From the NCBI GenBank assembly GCA_905236085.1, contig CAJOOD010000066.1, positions 1-17,288 of the forward strand: a stretch of 17,288 nt of DNA, in the 5' to 3' direction. This document shows positions 13,864 through 17,288 of the stretch, one piece after another. The translations under genes were made by a program, and so were the position numbers. Position 1 is the first letter of the stretch. Each line of letters opens with the position of its first letter. Source of the DNA: an uncultured Bacilli bacterium (GTDB lineage: Bacteria; Bacillota_I; Bacilli_A; RFN20; CAG-826). The notes under the pieces were generated by a model. The model was not told where the DNA came from and made no database searches. It saw only the letters and a list, made by a program, of their open reading frames with translations.

Positions 13864-14905
13864 AATATTTTGTGTAGAAATCTATGATGTTATTCATTAA
13901 TTCAAGGTTGGGTTCGCTATATTTATAATGGTCTACATCATTAGCTATATAAGCACTAATATCTTCATAAGTTGATAAAGAATTCAAGTGCTCGTTAACT
14001 TCTTTTTGATAATTAATAGCCTCTTCACTAAATAGAATTGGTATATGATCACCTCTAGGACCTTTAATCAGTTCATATTCAACATTCGGATTTTTAATTT
14101 CTTCTGCATGTTTATATATGGATGAATATTCAAGTTTAACTAAAGAATCTTCTTCGCCTTGAATGATATATGTTGGAACATTGGACTCAGAAATGGTTTT
14201 AGAAGCTTCAATATAAGATAATTCTCCATAATGATTTCTTTGATAATTTCTTACATACCATCCTGTGGTGTCCACTAAGAATTTAGGAACATACATTTCT
14301 GACATTAATAATATGCTTTCTTCTGCTTGATTAATCCCGGATATAGAAGCAACAGCTTTTATATTATGATTCTTAGACAAGATACATGACGAAGAATAAG
14401 CACCCATAGAATATCCTAGTAGATAGATATTCTTATTTTTTAATAAACTGTCGTTTTCTACATAAGTTAAGATATTATCTAAATCAACAATTCCTTGCGA
14501 AAAACCATACGAAACCCCCTCGCTTTCAAAAGTTCCGGTATAATCGTAGGATAAAACACTATATCCTTTATCAATAAAAGAGCAAAACCACGATAGATAA
14601 TCATCCGCGCCAGTATGAACTCCGGTAGAGAAGATGATTAAATTGTCAGAATTGTTTTGATTATATAAGTAAGTGCTTGTCTTGTTGCCGTTAGAGTCTA
14701 CTTTAAATGTTTCTCTTGTATAAGTTTGCTGGTCTACTCTATTAATATTGATGACACCAGGAGTAATATTATAGTCCGGTCTAGCATATTGAAATAGACG
14801 AGAAAATAACACTTCAGCGGTTATAGCAAGGCTAGAAAAATATACGACAGTAACCCCTACAACAACAGAGGAAATTATTATTATAATTTTAGTTCTCTTT
14901 TTCAT
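13862..14905 (-). CDS. Membrane-anchored alpha/beta hydrolase
   Basis: This 347-residue protein, from the ATG at 14903-14905, has one N-terminal hydrophobic segment (about 7-28, after MKKRTK) that acts as a signal anchor. The rest is an alpha/beta hydrolase facing outward: the nucleophile elbow is GYSMG with S166, the acid is D253 in QGEEDSLV, and the base is H287 in GPRGDHIPIL. The oxyanion region STGVHTGADDY (93-103) and the turn SYDYTG precede it. Such proteins include esterases, lipases and peptidases; the substrate cannot be told from the sequence. AAGGAAAAGG lies just before the ATG, so I prefer it over the TTG at 14954-14956, which would add 17 residues of non-family sequence. It is convergent with the ABC operon and divergent from ppdK. 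Confidence 0.85.
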   Translation of the reverse strand: MKKRTKIIIIISSVVVGVTVVYFSSLAITAEVLFSRLFQYARPDYNITPGVININRVDQQTYTRETFKVDSNGNKTSTYLYNQNNSDNLIIFSTGVHTGADDYLSWFCSFIDKGYSVLSYDYTGTFESEGVSYGFSQGIVDLDNILTYVENDSLLKNKNIYLLGYSMGAYSSSCILSKNHNIKAVASISGINQAEESILLMSEMYVPKFLVDTTGWYVRNYQRNHYGELSYIEASKTISESNVPTYIIQGEEDSLVKLEYSSIYKHAEEIKNPNVEYELIKGPRGDHIPILFSEEAINYQKEVNEHLNSLSTYEDISAYIANDVDHYKYSEPNLELMNNIIDFYTKY

Positions 14906-14947
14906 TGCCTTTTCCTTTTTACTAATATACATCATAAAGAAGATAAT

Positions 14948-14966
14948 TTTTATCAATTTGATAAAA
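14948..14966. repeat. Perfect 19-bp inverted repeat upstream of the hydrolase gene
   Basis: TTTTATCA-ATT-TGATAAAA has 8-bp perfect arms and a 3-bp centre, 43 bases before the hydrolase ATG. Size and symmetry suit an operator for a dimeric regulator, but AT-rich palindromes also arise by chance. Confidence 0.5.
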
Positions 14967-15000
14967 TTGTCTTTAAAATCTTATTCATTTTTCTATTATC

Positions 15001-15011
15001 TATGATAATAT
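15001..15011 (+). promoter_or_regulatory. Extended -10 promoter of ppdK
   Basis: TATGATAATAT matches TRTGN followed by the -10 hexamer TAATAT (15006-15011). A weak -35 (TTCATT, 14984-14989) lies 16 bp upstream. Transcription would start near 15018. Confidence 0.5.
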
Positions 15012-15024
15012 TATTACGTGAGTT

Positions 15025-15047
15025 CCGATGATTATATTTCACATCGG
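15025..15047 (+). promoter_or_regulatory. Hairpin in the ppdK 5' leader
   Basis: CCGATG (15025-15030) and CATCGG (15042-15047) form a 6-bp stem around an 11-base loop, close to the predicted 5' end of the mRNA and 10 bases before AAGGAGGT (15058-15065). It may protect the 5' end or act as an operator. Confidence 0.45.
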
Positions 15048-15069
15048 TTAAGTACTTAAGGAGGTACAT

Positions 15070-17288
15070 ATGTCAGAAAAGAAATATGTCTATGCCTTTA
15101 AAGAAGCTTATGGTTTAGGAAAAGAGCTTCTTGGTGGCAAAGGTGCTGGCTTAGCAGAAATGACCCACATTGGTATCCCAATTCCACAAGGATTCACTGT
15201 TACTACGGAAGCTTGCACCGCTTATTATGAACACGGCAAAAAGATGCCAGCGGAAATCGTTGCACAAGTTGATGCTGCTATTAAAGCTGTCGAAGCCGAA
15301 TCAGGTAAATCATTTGGTGGCGCTGATCCAAGCAAAACTCCATTATTAGTATCAGTTAGATCTGGCGCTAGAGTTTCTATGCCAGGTATGATGGACACCA
15401 TCTTAAACTTAGGTTTAAATGATGCTTCTGTCAAAGTTTTAGCTGAGATTTCTGGTAATGAAAGATTTGCTTATGACTCTTATCGTAGATTTATCTTAAT
15501 GTTCACCAACATCGCTAAAGGTTGGCCAAGAACAGATATGGATAGAATGCTCGATAAAATCAAAGAAGATAACGGCTATAAAGTTGATACCGAAGTTAAC
15601 ACCGAACAATTAAAAGGCTTAGTCAAAGATTATAAAGCATACTACAAGAAAACATTTGGTGAAGAATTCCCAGCGGATCCATATGTCCAATTACACGAAG
15701 CTGTTGAAGCAGTTTTCCGTTCCTGGGATAACCCAAGAGCTAATGTCTATAGACAAATGAACTCCATTCCATATTCTTGGGGAACCGCAGTTAACGTTCA
15801 ATCAATGGTATTTGGTAACTTAAACGCTAATTCAGGTACTGGTGTTGCATTCTCACGTGACCCATCCACTGGTGCTAGAAAGATTTATGCCGAATACTTA
15901 CCACAAGCTCAAGGTGAAGACGTCGTCGCAGGTATTAGAACTCCATTCCATGTTGATTATTTAAGAGATCAAATGCCAGATGTCTATGCTCAATTTGAAA
16001 AAACCATTAAAACCATGGAAGCACATTACAAAGATATGCAAGACATGGAATACACTGTTGAAGATGGTAAATTATATTTCTTACAAACAAGAAATGGCAA
16101 GAGAACCGCTGCTGCAGCCTTACAAATCGCTTTAGACTTCTTAGATGATGGTGTCATCGATGAAAAAGAAGCAGTCTTAAGAATTGAACCAGGTTTATTA
16201 GATTCATTATTACACCCAACATTCGATCCAAAAGCTGTCAAAGCCGCTACTCCATTAGCAGCAGGCAATCCAGCTTCCCCAGGTGCCGGTGTTGGTCACT
16301 TATCCTTTGACGCCGCTGATGCAAAAGAAAGAAGAGCCAAAGGTGAAAAAGTTATTCTTGTCCGTGCCGAAACATCTCCAGAAGATATTGAAGGTATGGT
16401 CTCAGCAGAAGCTATTCTCACCATGCGTGGTGGTATGACTTCTCACGCTGCTGTCGTTGCTCGTGGTATGGGTAAATGCTGTGTTACAGGTTGCTCCGCC
16501 GCTAACGTTGACGAAGAAAACAGAAGAGTTACCATTAATGGTAAAGTCTATGGTGAAGGTGATACCTTATCCGTCGATGGCTCCACCGGTAACATTTATG
16601 AAGGTGCATTGGCTATGATTCCTGCCGATACCAAAGCTGGTAACTTCGGTAGAATTATGGAATTAGCTGACAAATATAGAACCTTAAAGATTAGAACCAA
16701 CGCCGATACTCCAAGAGATGCTAAACAAGCGGTTGAATTTGGTGCCGAAGGTATTGGTCTATGCCGTACAGAACACATGTTCTTCTCTGGCGAAAGAATC
16801 TTCCATATGAGAAGAATGATTCTTGCCGATACAGTTGAACAAAGAGAACAAGCTTTAGCGGAATTACTCCCATATCAAAGAGATGACTTCTATGGCTTAT
16901 ATATGGCAGTTGGTAAATTAGAAGAAATCAACGTTGTCGTTAGATTACTTGACCCACCACTCCATGAATTTGTCCCACAAGAAGAAGACAAGATTAAAGA
17001 ACTCGCTGAATCCTTAGGTAAAACTGTCGAAGAAGTTAAAGCTAGAATTGATTACTTACACGAATTCAACCCAATGATGGGTCACCGTGGCTGCCGTTTA
17101 GACGTCACATATCCAGAAATTGGTCGTATGCAAGCTCGTGCAATTATCGAAGCCGCAATCAAAGCTAGCAAAGATTTAGGTAGAGCAATCGAACCAGAAA
17201 TCATGATTCCATTAACCTTAGATCTTAAAGAATTTAAATTCGTCAAGAAGATTATCTGTGACGAAGCTGATAAAGTTATCGCTGAAAA
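15070..17288 (+). CDS. ppdK: Pyruvate, phosphate dikinase (3' end cut by the window)
   Basis: The gene runs past the window edge; 739 codons are visible of a usual 870-880. The enzyme interconverts pyruvate, ATP and phosphate with PEP, AMP and PPi. The N-terminal nucleotide domain has GGKGAGLAEM (22-31) and SVRSGARVSMPGMMDTILN beginning near R97. The central domain has the phospho-carrier His in GGMTSHAAVV (H459), with T457 two residues before it, the position regulated by PDRP in plants and some bacteria. The PEP domain has GLCRTEHMF (563-571, R566), R625 before LDPPLHEFVP, and MMGHRGCRL (669-677). The catalytic Cys near the C-terminus lies beyond the window. A perfect AAGGAGGT lies 4 bases before the ATG. 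Codon use is regular as in fba, so high expression is likely. No PDRP gene is seen nearby. Confidence 0.96.
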   Translation, partial: MSEKKYVYAFKEAYGLGKELLGGKGAGLAEMTHIGIPIPQGFTVTTEACTAYYEHGKKMPAEIVAQVDAAIKAVEAESGKSFGGADPSKTPLLVSVRSGARVSMPGMMDTILNLGLNDASVKVLAEISGNERFAYDSYRRFILMFTNIAKGWPRTDMDRMLDKIKEDNGYKVDTEVNTEQLKGLVKDYKAYYKKTFGEEFPADPYVQLHEAVEAVFRSWDNPRANVYRQMNSIPYSWGTAVNVQSMVFGNLNANSGTGVAFSRDPSTGARKIYAEYLPQAQGEDVVAGIRTPFHVDYLRDQMPDVYAQFEKTIKTMEAHYKDMQDMEYTVEDGKLYFLQTRNGKRTAAAALQIALDFLDDGVIDEKEAVLRIEPGLLDSLLHPTFDPKAVKAATPLAAGNPASPGAGVGHLSFDAADAKERRAKGEKVILVRAETSPEDIEGMVSAEAILTMRGGMTSHAAVVARGMGKCCVTGCSAANVDEENRRVTINGKVYGEGDTLSVDGSTGNIYEGALAMIPADTKAGNFGRIMELADKYRTLKIRTNADTPRDAKQAVEFGAEGIGLCRTEHMFFSGERIFHMRRMILADTVEQREQALAELLPYQRDDFYGLYMAVGKLEEINVVVRLLDPPLHEFVPQEEDKIKELAESLGKTVEEVKARIDYLHEFNPMMGHRGCRLDVTYPEIGRMQARAIIEAAIKASKDLGRAIEPEIMIPLTLDLKEFKFVKKIICDEADKVIAE

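Noticed and set aside
1..17288. Search for CRISPR arrays, tRNA genes, transposases, toxin-antitoxin pairs and defence genes.
   Set aside because: None could be supported by reading; apart from the noncoding repeats the window is ordinary chromosomal gene content.

Overview
The window looks like chromosomal core DNA from an AT-rich, low-GC member of the Firmicutes/Tenericutes, for example an RF39-, Acholeplasma- or Erysipelotrichia-like gut lineage. This is inferred from gene content, Shine-Dalgarno and sigma-A-type promoter signals and AT-rich codon use. All long proteins read through without in-frame TGA, and nearly all stops are TAA (one TGA). This argues against the mycoplasma code in which TGA means Trp. 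No rRNA, tRNA, CRISPR array or intact transposon was found.

Layout. 1-222 (+): the 3' end of an unidentified gene ending in a beta-clamp-like motif. 280-771 (-): a small metallophosphoesterase. 772-1144: noncoding, with an 83-bp AT-rich inverted repeat and two diverged 35-bp tandem units. 1145-3347 (-): a probable operon of a Cys-tailed unknown protein, a thiol glutathione peroxidase and an RlmD-type 23S rRNA uracil methyltransferase. 3498-4496 (+): class II fructose-bisphosphate aldolase. 4558-5887 (-): a tight two-gene unit of unknown function, a winged-helix/zinc-ribbon protein followed by a polytopic membrane protein. 6090-6314 (+): a DUF2188-like small basic protein, divergent from that pair. 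6402-8288 (-): rpmE and metG, with an internal terminator. 8554-9018 (-): a low-molecular-weight phosphotyrosine phosphatase. 9428-13816 (+): a TetR regulator and the two halves of a heterodimeric ABC exporter, all overlapping. 13862-14905 (-): a membrane-anchored alpha/beta hydrolase. 15070-17288 (+): pyruvate phosphate dikinase, cut by the window end.

Themes. Aldolase and pyruvate phosphate dikinase are the central-metabolism genes; both use highly regular codons and have strong ribosome binding sites, suggesting high expression. The tetR-ABC operon is a classical self-regulated drug or metabolite efflux module: the promoter, half-sites and gene overlaps all agree, and the ABC pair shows the expected split between one consensus and one degenerate ATP site. 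Convergent gene pairs often share bidirectional terminators, two of which overlap a stop codon. The least explained parts are the wHTH-zinc-ribbon/membrane pair, the Cys-tailed protein upstream of the peroxidase, and the repeats at 835-1039. I did not find a convincing new defence or mobile system.
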